Shown: positions 1 to 9,842, counted from the stretch's first letter. The stretch: DNA of 64,000 nt from JAJKIP01 sp037200685 (GCA_037200685.1 JBBCIG010000016.1:124001-188000), one strand, 5' to 3'. The notes: a model not told the origin generated them from the sequence alone. Numbers and translations are program-made.

Positions 1-24
1 TAGTAATGCAGTTGGGCCAATAAT
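1..24 (+). repeat. Partial copy (A) of the ~85 bp interspersed repeat
   Basis: The window opens inside the 3' end of the repeat: the words tagtaatgcagttgggcc and aataa match the ends of copies C, F and G elsewhere in the window. The copy abuts the stop codon of the alanine dehydrogenase gene, so it lies in that gene's 3' untranslated region. The rest of the copy is outside the window. Confidence 0.75.
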
Positions 25-27
25 ATT

Positions 28-1242
28 TTACCGCTGGCTGGCTATGAGTAAATTGAGATCAGTGTATTTAAGATCAAAGCGTTCACTGAGATAGAAATTA
101 GTTAAAGCGCCTTTGAAAAGATAGATACCGCTGCGCAAATGTACCTGGTGCCAAACGAGATTTTCAAAACCACCTTCATCGCCGGCTTCCATTAATAATG
201 GCATCAATACATTGCTGATCGCCTGCGATGCCGTTCTTGCGAAACCGGAAGGAATATTGGGAACGCAATAATGAATGACTCCGTACTTCATGAAGATCGG
301 GTGCTCATGCGAAGTGATCTCTGATGTTTCAAAACATCCGCCGCGGTCGATACTCACATCGATGACAACAGAACCCGGCCGCATGTTGCTGACCATTTCT
401 TCCGTTACCACCATTGGTGTCCTTCCTGTTTCTGAAGCCAATGCACCGACGGCAACTTCGCAAGTTTTTAATTGCTTGCCGAGCATACGTGGTTCAACCA
501 CCGAAGTCCATAAGCGATGGCCGATATTATTTTGTAATCTTTTTAAACGATAGACACTGTTATCAAAAACTTTTACCGATGCACCCAATGCCAATGCCGC
601 CCTTGCCGCATACTCTCCCACGATGCCGGCTCCGATGATGATAACTTTTGTAGGAGCGATACCAGAGACTCCACCGAGCAGAACACCTTTGCCATGATTC
701 GCTGAGCCTAAATATTGCGCTGCGATAAGCATGACGGCGCTTCCCGCTATCTCGCTCATACTTCTTACGATCGGGTAAGAATCGCTGTCATCTTTTAAAT
801 TCTCAAATGAAATGGCTGTTATTTTTTTTGACATCATCTTCTCCAGCAGTTCCGCCTTTAACACGGAAAGATGAATGGGAGAAATAATGACCTGGTGCAT
901 TTGTAATAATGGTAGATCCTCTTCGATGATGGGGGCACTCTTTACCAATATCGGGGCTTTAAAAACTTCGGCCCTGTCATAAACGATTTTCGCCCCGGCT
1001 TCGCTGTAATCTTTATCGCGGAAATGAGAGGCTTCACCGGCGTTGTGTTCGATCACCACCTGGTGGCCGTTGCTGATCAATACACTCACCGCATCCGGCG
1101 TGAGTGCAATACGATTTTCCTGGAAAGCTATTTCTTTTGGGATACCAATAAACATACTTTCACCCTTGGGCTTAATATCCAATTTTTCCTCCAGGGTTTC
1201 GTAGCTAAAAGAAGTGCTGATTATTGGTTTTTGCTGGCTCAT
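28..1242 (-). CDS. ald: Alanine dehydrogenase
   Basis: This is an NAD-dependent L-alanine dehydrogenase of the Ald/transhydrogenase-alpha family, which interconverts alanine and pyruvate plus ammonia in the cytoplasm. The family N-terminal motif GIPKE is at about residues 33-37, after an extension of about 30 residues that is common in Bacteroidota homologues. The dinucleotide-binding segment IIIGAGIVGEYAA lies near residue 200, followed by a conserved acidic residue at the strand end (VKVFDN). The length of 404 residues fits the phylum. It is transcribed leftward just downstream of tsaE, with 41 bp between them, so the two may share a transcript. It could also be called an NAD(P) transhydrogenase alpha homologue, but no membrane part is present. 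Confidence 0.93.
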   Translation of the reverse strand: MSQQKPIISTSFSYETLEEKLDIKPKGESMFIGIPKEIAFQENRIALTPDAVSVLISNGHQVVIEHNAGEASHFRDKDYSEAGAKIVYDRAEVFKAPILVKSAPIIEEDLPLLQMHQVIISPIHLSVLKAELLEKMMSKKITAISFENLKDDSDSYPIVRSMSEIAGSAVMLIAAQYLGSANHGKGVLLGGVSGIAPTKVIIIGAGIVGEYAARAALALGASVKVFDNSVYRLKRLQNNIGHRLWTSVVEPRMLGKQLKTCEVAVGALASETGRTPMVVTEEMVSNMRPGSVVIDVSIDRGGCFETSEITSHEHPIFMKYGVIHYCVPNIPSGFARTASQAISNVLMPLLMEAGDEGGFENLVWHQVHLRSGIYLFKGALTNFYLSERFDLKYTDLNLLIASQR

Positions 1243-1283
1243 GAATTGATTTGCACAGGTAAAAGTACTGTCTTCAAAAATAA

Positions 1284-1715
1284 CTAATTCCTGCTGATTA
1301 TCAGCTTTCGGTTTTCAGCGCCGGCAAGGCTGATATGAACGTGCAGGGCATCGGGTGGAATCAATGCCGCGGCCTTTTCCGGCCATTCGACAAGACAGGT
1401 ATGATCGCTGTAGAGACAATCCTCTATACCGGCCTGCACGGCTTCCTGCTCATTTTTCAACCGGTAAAGATCGATATGGTATATCTTTTTTTCTTTTCCA
1501 TCCTCTATAAAGGTGTATTCATTGATGATCGAAAAAGTAGGGCTGCCCACCACTTCTTTCACCTGCTTTATATCGCAAAGCGCATGGATGAAAGTCGTTT
1601 TACCGGCGCCCATTTCACCATGAAAAGCGATCACTTTTGCTTCGCCCGCCGATTTCCAAAACCCGGTTGCAATTTTTGAGATAGTATCTAAAGAAAAAAC
1701 CAGTTCCATACGCAA
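1284..1715 (-). CDS. tsaE: tRNA threonylcarbamoyladenosine biosynthesis ATPase TsaE
   Basis: TsaE is the small ATPase that works with TsaB and TsaD in making the t6A modification at position 37 of ANN-decoding tRNAs. The P-loop GEMGAGKTTF sits at about residues 33-42. It is followed by the switch-like GSPTFSIINEY, the Walker-B-like YHIDLYRL, and LVEWPEKA near residue 110, all family signatures. The 143-residue length is normal. The gene lies upstream of ald and diverges from the copper ATPase gene at 1834, so the 118 bp between 1715 and 1834 should hold both promoters. Confidence 0.95.
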   Translation of the reverse strand: MRMELVFSLDTISKIATGFWKSAGEAKVIAFHGEMGAGKTTFIHALCDIKQVKEVVGSPTFSIINEYTFIEDGKEKKIYHIDLYRLKNEQEAVQAGIEDCLYSDHTCLVEWPEKAAALIPPDALHVHISLAGAENRKLIISRN

Positions 1716-1833
1716 ATTTATAACGGAATAGCAACGATGTTGCCAATATATTTCCTCCTGCGAAAATAGTTGAGGCAGACCTTAAATAACTTTGCAACAA
1801 GATCCTTTGTGATTTGTTATAAGAGAGAAGATT

Positions 1834-3963
1834 ATGGAAAATATTCAATGGACAGTAGAAGGGATGGATTGCAATACCTGCGCCATAAACATTCACAAGT
1901 ACCTGGAGAAAAAGGGAATGAAGAATGTGAAGGTGAACTTTGCGACCGGTGACGTAAGCTTTGATGCAAATGGAAATATTACGACCGCCGATCTTTCAAA
2001 AGGAATTGAATCACTTGGTTACCATGTAGCCAGTGAACAGCAGGCTGCTGCGGTAAAAAAACAATCTTTTCTTTCCACGCATTTACAGCGCTTTTGGTTT
2101 TGTTTACCATTTACATTGGTACTGATGCTGCATATGTTGCCCGGTGTTCACATTCATTGGTTGATGGATCCGTGGGTGCAATTAGCTTTAACCGTTCCCG
2201 TGTATATAGTTGGAATGAGTTTCTTTGGAAAAAGCGCCTGGAAAAGTATCCGCAATGGCATGCCGAATATGAATGTATTGATTGCGGTGGGTGCTACCGC
2301 CTCTTTCTTTTACAGTTTATATGGTACATTGACCGGGCAGGCTGCTGATTATATGTTCTATGAAACTACTGCTACTATTATTACATTAGTGTTCCTCGGC
2401 AATTATTTAGAAGATGCATCCGTGAATTCCACGCAAAGAGCATTGAAGAAGTTGGTTAAGTCGCAAAAAGTAATGGCGAATATGATCGCTTTTGATGGTG
2501 AGCACAAAGAACAAATCTTCCCGGTAGAAAATACACAACTGCATGTTGGTGATTTGATATTAATAAAAAGTGGTGAGCAGGTACCGATTGATTGTAAGAT
2601 ACTTTGGGGTGATGCGCATGCGAACGAAGCGATCATTACAGGTGAAAGCGTTCCTGTTCATAAATATGCAAAAGATAAACTTATCGGTGGAAGCATTATC
2701 CAGGATGGAACGGTGAAAGCGCAGGTAACCGCTGTTGATAAAGACACTGTTCTTTCAGGTATTATTAATATGGTGAAACAAGCGCAGGGAGAAAAACCAC
2801 CTGTGCAGCAATTAGCAGATAAAATCAGCGCCATATTTATTCCAGTCGTTTTAGGTATAGCAGCCGTTACCCTTATCGCCAATTGGATAATACTAAAAGA
2901 ATTTACACCTGCATTGATGCGCAGCATCGCCGTACTGGTTATTGCATGCCCCTGTGCGATGGGACTGGCCACTCCTGCCGCTATTGCTGTAGGATTAGGA
3001 AGAGCGGCGAGAAATGGGATTCTTTTTAGGAATGCAACAAGCCTTGAAACGTTTAAAAATATAAAGCAGGTAGTGTTTGATAAAACGGGAACGCTGACGA
3101 CGGGAAAATTTTCAATAAGCACCTGGCAATTGGCAAAGAAAGACATTGCTGATGAGGAGTTTAAAAGATTAGCTTATTCATTGGAGAAATACTCCAACCA
3201 TCCTATCGCTAAGTCAATAACTGGAGAATGGAAAATACCCGGTGGAAAAAATGAAACCCGCTGGAAGAAAATTGAGGAAGTAAAAGGGCTGGGTATGAAA
3301 GCGGAAGATTCCGAAGGAAATGTATATTGGGCGGGTTCTTATAAAACGGCAATGGAATTAACGGATGATAGCAGTCATAATGTGTATATAATAAAAAATA
3401 ATGAGCTGCTTGGCTGGATAGATGTAAAAGATGAAGTGCGGAAAGAAGCGAAAGCGGTAATTGATTATTTACATAGAAAAGGTATTAAAACTATTTTACT
3501 GAGTGGCGACCGTTATGCCAAAGCGAAAGAACTCGCTGATGAATTACATATTGAAGAAGTGATAGCGGAACAAACACCGGAGCAAAAGTTATTAAAGATA
3601 ACAGAACTGAATTCTATTTCACCAACAGCAATGGTAGGTGATGGCATTAATGATGCGCCTGCCCTTGCAAAAGCAACCGTTGGTATTTCTATGAGCGACG
3701 CTTCGCAAATCGCTGTACAAAGTGCACAGGTAGTATTGATGAACCACGGTTTAAAAAATTTGCCTTTAGCATTGGGACTTGGCAAGCACACGTATAAAAC
3801 TATTAAAGAAAATCTCTTCTGGGCATTTGCATATAATATTATAGCTATTCCTGTCGCCGCATTGGGCTTTCTCACTCCCACATTTGGTGCATTGGTGATG
3901 GGGCTGAGTGATGTTGTTCTTGCCATAAATTCCGGCAGGTTGTTCGTTAAAAAAGTAGTGTAA
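1834..3963 (+). CDS. copA: Copper-translocating P1B-type ATPase
   Basis: This is a heavy-metal P-type ATPase that pumps Cu(I), or possibly another soft metal, out across the inner membrane. One N-terminal HMA domain carries the metal site GMDCNTC at residues 10-16. The permeation motif CPC, in ACPCAMGLATP, is near residue 372. The phosphorylation site DKTGTLTTG is near 416, and the hinge GDGINDAPAL is near 602. Eight membrane helices are expected around these sites, and the CPC motif favours copper over zinc or cadmium. At 709 residues it is slightly short because there is one HMA domain. The ATG at 1834 directly precedes the HMA strand. No CueR- or CsoR-like regulator is adjacent. Confidence 0.93.
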   Translation: MENIQWTVEGMDCNTCAINIHKYLEKKGMKNVKVNFATGDVSFDANGNITTADLSKGIESLGYHVASEQQAAAVKKQSFLSTHLQRFWFCLPFTLVLMLHMLPGVHIHWLMDPWVQLALTVPVYIVGMSFFGKSAWKSIRNGMPNMNVLIAVGATASFFYSLYGTLTGQAADYMFYETTATIITLVFLGNYLEDASVNSTQRALKKLVKSQKVMANMIAFDGEHKEQIFPVENTQLHVGDLILIKSGEQVPIDCKILWGDAHANEAIITGESVPVHKYAKDKLIGGSIIQDGTVKAQVTAVDKDTVLSGIINMVKQAQGEKPPVQQLADKISAIFIPVVLGIAAVTLIANWIILKEFTPALMRSIAVLVIACPCAMGLATPAAIAVGLGRAARNGILFRNATSLETFKNIKQVVFDKTGTLTTGKFSISTWQLAKKDIADEEFKRLAYSLEKYSNHPIAKSITGEWKIPGGKNETRWKKIEEVKGLGMKAEDSEGNVYWAGSYKTAMELTDDSSHNVYIIKNNELLGWIDVKDEVRKEAKAVIDYLHRKGIKTILLSGDRYAKAKELADELHIEEVIAEQTPEQKLLKITELNSISPTAMVGDGINDAPALAKATVGISMSDASQIAVQSAQVVLMNHGLKNLPLALGLGKHTYKTIKENLFWAFAYNIIAIPVAALGFLTPTFGALVMGLSDVVLAINSGRLFVKKVV

Positions 3964-3995
3964 ACGTCAGACGTGAGGCGTCAATCGTGAGATAC
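3964..3995. repeat. Degenerate gtgag/cgtca word repeat between copA and recQ
   Basis: The spacer begins with closely related words (gtcagacgtgaggcgtcaa, then tcgtgag). The same style of degenerate repeat recurs at 16104-16138, at 54813-54838 and inside leuS at 21981-22004. It fills about half of the gap between copA and recQ. No hairpin terminator is visible here. Confidence 0.6.
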
Positions 3996-4029
3996 TCCCC
4001 TGAAATAAACTTTTCATAGCTTCGGGCCG

Positions 4030-5934
4030 TTGATAACCATTCATGAAATACTAAATCGCTATTGGGGTTTCCAATCTTTCCGTCCTTTGCAGGAAGACAT
4101 CATCAATTCTATTTTATCAGGTAATGATACACTTGCGCTAATGCCAACCGGCGGTGGAAAATCTTTGTGTTACCAGGTGCCTGCCATGGCGAAAGAAGGA
4201 ATGTGCCTGGTTATTTCTCCCTTGATCGCTTTAATGAAAGACCAGGTGGAGAATCTTCGCAAGAAAAAAATAACAGCCTATGCTATTTACTCTGGTATGA
4301 GCAGGAAAGAAGTAATCAATACGCTGAAAGTTGTAACAGAAAGCAATTGTAAATTTTTATATGTTTCACCGGAACGATTAGAAACCGCTTTATTTAAAGA
4401 ATACCTGCCGGGTATGTTTATTAACCTCATCGCGGTGGATGAAGCACATTGCATTTCCCAATGGGGTTATGATTTCCGGCCGCCTTACTTACGAATAGCA
4501 GCATTGCGAAAAGAATTACCTGGCGTACCTGTCCTTGCATTAACCGCTTCAGCAACGGGAGATGTGCAGGAGGATATCTGCGATAAACTGGAATTCAAAA
4601 CGCAAACTATTTTTCGCCAGTCTTTCGAACGACCTAATTTATCTTACAGTGTTTTTCATGTTGATTCGAAGATTAATAAGATCATCGAGATACTACATAA
4701 AGTTCCGGGAACAGGGATTGTGTATTGCAAAAGCCGGAGGCGGACAAAAGAGATCAGTGATTTATTGCAACTACAACAAATTTCTTCTGACTATTATCAT
4801 GCAGGTCTTGCGCAGGAAGAACGCAGCCGCAAACAGGAAGAATGGATCAATAATAAAACAAGGGTGATTGTTTGCACCAATGCATTTGGCATGGGCATCG
4901 ACAAACCTGATGTTCGCACCGTTGTCCATGCTGATGTTCCCGATTGCCTGGAAAATTATTACCAGGAGGCCGGCCGTGCCGGCCGTGATGGTAAAACTTC
5001 TTTCGCTGTTTTATTATACAATGAAAAAGAAATTCATGAACTGGAACAACTACCTGATCAGCGTTTTCCACCCCAGCATGATATCCGGACGGTGTACCAG
5101 GCCATGGCTAACTATTTACAAATACCTGTTCACTCCGGCGAAGGCAATTATTATGATTTTGATCTTTCCAATTTTTTGAAAAAATTCAAACTTAATTCCA
5201 ATACCGCCCTTTATTCATTAAAAGCGTTGGAGCAGGACGGTTGGTTATCTTTTAATGAACAGGTTTTTCTACCTGCAACTGTCCAGTTCACTGTTCACAA
5301 AGATTCTCTTTACGAATTTGAAAAGACGCATCCGCAACTGGAAATAGTAATTAAATCATTGCTCAGAACCTATGAAGGTATTTTCGATCATAGCACTTTT
5401 ATTTCAGAATTAGTAGTTGCTAACGTTGCAAAAAAACATGTTGAAGAAATAAAAAAACAATTAAATGAGTTGCACCAATATTCTATTATTAATTATCAAC
5501 CGCAAAAAGACAAGCCGCAATTATCCTTGCTGCGCAGCCGGGTAAAAGCAGAAGATATCCATATCAACATGCCTGCTTATCATTTGCGCAAAGAAAAATT
5601 TCAAAAGCGGGTAAAAGAAATTATTCGTTATGTGAAAGAAACAGATGAATGCAGAAGCCACCTGATTGGCAATTATTTTGGAGATAAAAACATAAAAGAT
5701 TGCGGCATCTGTGATAATTGTATCCGGAAGAAACCTGTTAGTATCAGCAAAGAGGAATTTGATGCTTTGCATCATCGTATTCTTAACCTTGTCAAATATG
5801 AATCATTACCTGGCAGGGAGCTTTTATCAAAACTCAGCGGGGTAAAAAAAGAAAAGGCCTGGAAAGTGATTGAATTTCTCCAGGCGGAAAATAAAATTGA
5901 AATGGATAAGAACGGGTATGTTAAGTTGAAATAA
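4030..5934 (+). CDS. recQ: ATP-dependent DNA helicase RecQ
   Basis: RecQ is a 3'-5' superfamily 2 helicase in recombination and replication-fork repair. Motif I, MPTGGGKSLCYQ, is near residue 40. The DEAH box, VDEAHCISQWGYDFRPPY, is near residue 136. Motif VI, EAGRAGRDGK, is near 313. The zinc-binding cysteines of the RecQ C-terminal domain include CGICDNC near residue 557. The C terminus ends in a winged-helix-like segment and no clear HRDC domain is visible, so this is the shorter RecQ architecture. The start is a TTG at 4030; no in-frame ATG lies close upstream, and the TTG directly precedes the conserved helicase start. Confidence 0.94.
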   Translation: MITIHEILNRYWGFQSFRPLQEDIINSILSGNDTLALMPTGGGKSLCYQVPAMAKEGMCLVISPLIALMKDQVENLRKKKITAYAIYSGMSRKEVINTLKVVTESNCKFLYVSPERLETALFKEYLPGMFINLIAVDEAHCISQWGYDFRPPYLRIAALRKELPGVPVLALTASATGDVQEDICDKLEFKTQTIFRQSFERPNLSYSVFHVDSKINKIIEILHKVPGTGIVYCKSRRRTKEISDLLQLQQISSDYYHAGLAQEERSRKQEEWINNKTRVIVCTNAFGMGIDKPDVRTVVHADVPDCLENYYQEAGRAGRDGKTSFAVLLYNEKEIHELEQLPDQRFPPQHDIRTVYQAMANYLQIPVHSGEGNYYDFDLSNFLKKFKLNSNTALYSLKALEQDGWLSFNEQVFLPATVQFTVHKDSLYEFEKTHPQLEIVIKSLLRTYEGIFDHSTFISELVVANVAKKHVEEIKKQLNELHQYSIINYQPQKDKPQLSLLRSRVKAEDIHINMPAYHLRKEKFQKRVKEIIRYVKETDECRSHLIGNYFGDKNIKDCGICDNCIRKKPVSISKEEFDALHHRILNLVKYESLPGRELLSKLSGVKKEKAWKVIEFLQAENKIEMDKNGYVKLK

Positions 5935-5940
5935 GTGATT

Positions 5941-7491
5941 TCAAAACAAGCTTTTTCTCCTGCTCCGTCCACCCAATCCCAAAGCACCAAGCAATGAACG
6001 CACAATCGTATTGCCTGCTGTGCGGGTCATGCTTTTTACAATCGGATCATCCAGTATCCCTTTTTCTTTTTTAGTAGTTGTTTTTGTTTCTTTCTCTTGC
6101 TTTTTTTCTTCCTGCTGTTGCTGGCTTTTTTCTTCCGCTTCTTTTAATTTTTCCGTCAAAATTTCGTAAGCGCTTTCGCTGTCCACTACTTTATTATATT
6201 TCTCCGCTAGTTTTGATTTGCTGATGATCGTATCAATTTCTACCGGCGTTAAAATATCCATTCGGCTTCGTGGCGGGCAAAGTAATGTATGTACCAGCGG
6301 CGTTGGAACACCTTTTTCATTCAAGGTAGTAATGAATGCTTCACCAATACCAAGTTTTGTCAATTCATCTTCTGTTTTATAAAAATCCGAAAGCGGGTAA
6401 TTCTCCGCGGTTTGTTTAATGGCTTTGCGGTCCGCGGCGGTGAATGCCCTTAATGCATGCTGTACTTTCATTCCCAATTGCGCCAATACGGGAGCCGGTA
6501 CATCCATCGGGTTTTGTGTGCAGAAGAAAATACCAATTCCTTTCGAACGGATCAATTTTATCACCGTTTCTATTTGCTGTAACAACACATCGCTCGCTTC
6601 CTGAAAAATAAGATGCGCTTCGTCGATGAACATGACAAGCTTTGGTTTATCCGCATCACCTTCTTCCGGGCAGGTGGCGTACAATTCCGCCAATAACTGC
6701 AACATGAAGGTGGAAAACAGTTTGGGCCTGTCCTGCAAATCGGTAACACGGACGATGGAAATCATTCCTCTTCCATCATCGCTGATGCGCATCAGGTCAT
6801 CTATTTCAAAACTTTTTTCGCCAAAGAAAACGTCAGCGCCCTGCTGTTGCAGTTCTATCACTTTTCGTAAAATAGTTCCGGTAGAAGTGGTTGATATTTT
6901 TCCATAACTTTTTTCCAACTCCGCTTTTCCTTCATCACTTACATATTGCAATACTTTGATAAAATCTTTCAGATCAAGCAATGGCAGTTTATTATCGTCG
7001 CAATATTTAAAAATCATGGAAACAAAACCGCCCTGTGTATCATTTAACCCTAAAATTTTTGATAATAACACCGGGCCAAATTCGCTGACGGTGGCCCGGA
7101 GCCTCGCCCCTTTTTCATTACTCAATGTCAGCAGGTCAACAGGAAACCCCGTTGGTTTATATTCAATACCAATCTTCTGGCAACGTTCGGTCACTTTATC
7201 ATTCACCGCGCCGGAAGCGGCAATGCCACTCAGGTCACCTTTGATATCCATCAGCACTACGGGAATACTGGCATCGCTCAACGCCTCGCTGATGACCTGC
7301 AATGTTTTTGTTTTACCTGTACCTGTCGCGCCGGCAATTAATCCATGGCGGTTTAATGTTTTTAATGCAAGTTTTACCGTTGATCCCGGGATAGCTTCCC
7401 CATCGATCATTCCAACACCCAGTGTAATAGATTCTCCTTTGAAAGAATACCCATCCTTGATGGATTGCAAAAAAGTAGTTTTATCTGCCAT
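5941..7491 (-). CDS. HerA-like ATPase, DUF853 family
   Basis: This is a FtsK/HerA-superfamily ATPase of the DUF853 family (YjgR type). The conserved N-terminal start GYSFKGESITLGVGM leads into Walker A, GATGTGKTKT, near residue 55. Walker B, LVMFIDEAHLIF, is near 288, and an arginine-rich segment (QHALRAFTAADRKAIK) follows. The C-terminal 60 residues are a charged Glu/Lys/Gln low-complexity linker followed by a short conserved tail. The 516-residue length is typical. It is convergent with recQ, with 6 bp between the stops. Cellular function is not established for the family; DNA translocation is inferred from the ATPase type. Confidence 0.88.
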   Translation of the reverse strand: MADKTTFLQSIKDGYSFKGESITLGVGMIDGEAIPGSTVKLALKTLNRHGLIAGATGTGKTKTLQVISEALSDASIPVVLMDIKGDLSGIAASGAVNDKVTERCQKIGIEYKPTGFPVDLLTLSNEKGARLRATVSEFGPVLLSKILGLNDTQGGFVSMIFKYCDDNKLPLLDLKDFIKVLQYVSDEGKAELEKSYGKISTTSTGTILRKVIELQQQGADVFFGEKSFEIDDLMRISDDGRGMISIVRVTDLQDRPKLFSTFMLQLLAELYATCPEEGDADKPKLVMFIDEAHLIFQEASDVLLQQIETVIKLIRSKGIGIFFCTQNPMDVPAPVLAQLGMKVQHALRAFTAADRKAIKQTAENYPLSDFYKTEDELTKLGIGEAFITTLNEKGVPTPLVHTLLCPPRSRMDILTPVEIDTIISKSKLAEKYNKVVDSESAYEILTEKLKEAEEKSQQQQEEKKQEKETKTTTKKEKGILDDPIVKSMTRTAGNTIVRSLLGALGLGGRSRRKSLF

Positions 7492-7530
7492 GGTCCGATT
7501 ATTAATGGTGGTGTTAGAAATAAATAATTA

Positions 7531-7908
7531 TTATAAATCCTCTTCCCTTTCGAGCAACAATATCGCACTTTGGGGTACTATAAAATATTTTTCATTCTCG
7601 TACATTACTTCCGTGGCGCCGCTCAATAAGAATATCGCCAGGTCGCCTTCTTTCGCCTGCAAAGGAACATACTTTACTTTTTCCTCTTCTCCTTTCCAGG
7701 ATTCATCTTCCACCGGCATTGGAATGGCATAGCCCGGCCCGGTCTTAATCACATAGCCTTGCTGCACTTTTTCCCGTTCCTGCACACCCGGTGGCAAGTA
7801 CAATCCGCTGGCGGTTCGTTCGTCTGGCCGGGTCAGCTTTATCAATAACCTGTCACCAATAACAATTAACTTTTTTAAACGATTATCCGGAGTAATGTGC
7901 ATTTCCAT
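7531..7908 (-). CDS. GroES-like (Cpn10 superfamily) protein
   Basis: The protein has the beta-barrel signature of co-chaperonin 10: an N-terminal VIGDRLLIKLTRP, then SGLYLPPG (mobile-loop region), then GDLAIFLLSGATEV and YFIVPQSAIL. At 125 residues it is longer than canonical GroES (about 95) because of an insert of about 30 residues around residues 55-80 rich in Glu, Lys and Pro. No groEL is next to it. That suggests a second, divergent GroES paralogue conserved in Bacteroidota rather than the main co-chaperonin. It lies upstream of the DUF853 gene on the same strand, with a 39 bp gap, so co-transcription is plausible. Confidence 0.82.
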   Translation of the reverse strand: MEMHITPDNRLKKLIVIGDRLLIKLTRPDERTASGLYLPPGVQEREKVQQGYVIKTGPGYAIPMPVEDESWKGEEEKVKYVPLQAKEGDLAIFLLSGATEVMYENEKYFIVPQSAILLLEREEDL

Positions 7909-8050
7909 TCAGTATTAAACATCAAATGTAGAAAAAGCTCAACAAATAAGTTTTACAGATACTCTTAACAAAATATTAGCCGCCCGTTGCCATGTTTGGC
8001 AAATGATTTACTTTTATTTGTCATCTATAATAGAAATAAACTCATAAATC

Positions 8051-8746
8051 ATGGAAGGTAAAAAACCAAAGATCTTATTGTGCGAAGATGATCCCAACCT
8101 GGGAAGTGTACTCAAGAATTATCTTGAACTGAATGATTACGATGTAACATTGGAAAGAGATGGGCGGTTAGGCCTTGCCGCTTTTCAGCGTGAAAAATTC
8201 GACTTGTGCCTGCTGGACGTAATGATGCCGAATATGGATGGCTTTACGCTGGCAGAAGAAATAAGGGACGTTGACCCTGATATTCCGTTGTTCTTTCTCA
8301 GCGCCAAAACGATGAAAGAAGATATTATCCAGGGATATAAGCTCGGCGCTGATGATTATATCACCAAGCCTTTTGACAGTGAAGTGTTATTGCTGAAAAT
8401 AAAAGCGATCCTGAAAAGAAATGATGAATTGAACAAAGAAAGTGAAAACAAAGAATTTGATCTTTCTACTTATCATTTCAATCCCAAGCTCCGGCAATTA
8501 ATCCATAGTGGAATGACACAAACGTTGTCACCGAAAGAAAATGAATTATTGAAAATGCTGGCCGAGCACCTGAATGATCTTTTACCAAGAGAAGCGGCGC
8601 TGAAAAAAATATGGGGCAGCGATACTTATTTCAATGGACGCAGCATGGATGTATATATCGCCAAGCTTCGTAAGTATTTAAAAGATGATCCGAAGATTGA
8701 AATCGTGAATATCCATGGAAATGGGTTCAGGCTGGTAGTACAATAA
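8051..8746 (+). CDS. Two-component response regulator, OmpR/PhoB family
   Basis: The receiver domain has acidic residues CEDD at 11-14, the phospho-acceptor Asp56 in CLLDVMMP, Ser/Thr in LSAK near 84, and Lys106 in YITKPF. The C-terminal half is an OmpR-type winged helix (LSPKENELLKMLAE, then GRSMDVYIAKLRKYLKDD). At 231 residues it is a complete DNA-binding regulator. No sensor kinase is adjacent, so it is an orphan in this window. A bidirectional-looking terminator follows directly. The target genes cannot be told from sequence. Confidence 0.93.
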   Translation: MEGKKPKILLCEDDPNLGSVLKNYLELNDYDVTLERDGRLGLAAFQREKFDLCLLDVMMPNMDGFTLAEEIRDVDPDIPLFFLSAKTMKEDIIQGYKLGADDYITKPFDSEVLLLKIKAILKRNDELNKESENKEFDLSTYHFNPKLRQLIHSGMTQTLSPKENELLKMLAEHLNDLLPREAALKKIWGSDTYFNGRSMDVYIAKLRKYLKDDPKIEIVNIHGNGFRLVVQ

Positions 8747-8771
8747 ACAATTTGCAATAGGCAATAAGCAA

Positions 8772-8799
8772 AATGGGTCTCCAATTTGAAGACCCATTT
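8772..8799. terminator. Bidirectional terminator between response regulator and ruvB
   Basis: The arm aatgggtct pairs with agacccatt around the loop ccaatttga. A T-run follows on the plus strand and an A-run precedes the hairpin, which gives a T-run on the minus strand. The two genes converge here, so one hairpin can serve both. Confidence 0.85.
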
Positions 8800-8801
8800 T
8801 T

Positions 8802-9842
8802 TTATACGAACAATGTACCGGCAGAGCCAGGACTTATTTTTCCCAAATGCTCATATGCTTTTGCCGTTACTTCTCTTCCTCTTGGCGTGCGTTGTAAAAA
8901 ACCTTCCTGTATTAAAAAAGGCTCATACACTTCTTCTATTGTATCGGTCTCTTCGCCGACAGCAGTAGCGATCGTAGTAATGCCGACAGGGCCGCCTTTG
9001 AATTTATCAATAATGGTCATCAGAATTTTATTATCCATATCATCCAGGCCGTATTCATCCACGTTCAATGCTTTCAGCGAATGTTGTGTAATGCCGATAT
9101 CTATATCGCCATCATTTAATACCTGGGCGAAATCCCTTACCCTTCTTAATAAACCGTTTGCTATTCTTGGTGTAGCCCTGCTTCTTCCCGCAATTTCTTT
9201 CGCCGCTTCCGTACTGATCTTTACGCCAAGAATAGTCGCGGAGCGAAGAATGATCTTCTGCAAAACTTCGGCGCTATAATATTCCAATCTTGATTTGATC
9301 GCAAACCTTGAAAGTAACGGCGCTGTCAGCAAGCCGCTTCTTGTCGTAGCGCCAATTAATGTAAAAGGGTTCAGGTTGATCTGTATGCTTCTTGCATTGG
9401 GACCGGTGTCTATCATAATATCAATGCGGTAATCTTCCATCGCCGCATATAAATATTCCTCCACCACCGTACTAAGGCGATGTATTTCATCTATAAACAA
9501 TACATCATTTGCTTCAAGGTTAGTAAGGAGTCCGGCGAGGTCACCGGGTTTTTCAATAACAGGCCCCGATGTTTCTTTAATATTAACGCCTAATTCATTG
9601 GCGACAATTCTTGACAAAGTTGTTTTTCCCAAGCCGGGCGGTCCATGAAATAAAACATGGTCCAGCGCTTCGCCTCTTAGTTTCGCAGCTTTTATAAATA
9701 TCCGGAGGTTGTCGATAATTTGATTCTGTCCAGCGAAATCCGTTATCTGGGAAGGACGTATATTATTCTCAAACTCTTTATCAACTGTCGTCAATGATTC
9801 TTTATCACTATTGAGGTTCGGGTTCGCCATTAAATTTTTCAT
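8802..9842 (-). CDS. ruvB: Holliday junction branch migration ATPase RuvB
   Basis: RuvB is the hexameric AAA+ motor that drives branch migration with RuvA. Walker A, GPPGLGKTTLS, is near residue 66, Walker B, LFIDEIHRL, is near 115, and sensor 1 lies in LIGATTRSGLL near 163. The C-terminal winged helix ends in the RuvB-typical GFLQRTPRGREVT near residue 320. The 346-residue length is normal. ATG codons exist at residue 1 and residue 5 (MANPN, position 9830); the latter is an equally plausible start. ruvC is 20 kb away at 29.5 kb and ruvA is not in the window. Confidence 0.95.
   Translation of the reverse strand: MKNLMANPNLNSDKESLTTVDKEFENNIRPSQITDFAGQNQIIDNLRIFIKAAKLRGEALDHVLFHGPPGLGKTTLSRIVANELGVNIKETSGPVIEKPGDLAGLLTNLEANDVLFIDEIHRLSTVVEEYLYAAMEDYRIDIMIDTGPNARSIQINLNPFTLIGATTRSGLLTAPLLSRFAIKSRLEYYSAEVLQKIILRSATILGVKISTEAAKEIAGRSRATPRIANGLLRRVRDFAQVLNDGDIDIGITQHSLKALNVDEYGLDDMDNKILMTIIDKFKGGPVGITTIATAVGEETDTIEEVYEPFLIQEGFLQRTPRGREVTAKAYEHLGKISPGSAGTLFV

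Noticed and set aside
6956..7732. A 258-codon frame on the plus strand opposite the DUF853 and GroES-like genes
   Set aside because: It spans two good genes on the other strand and encodes a Ser/Pro-rich product typical of antisense shadows.
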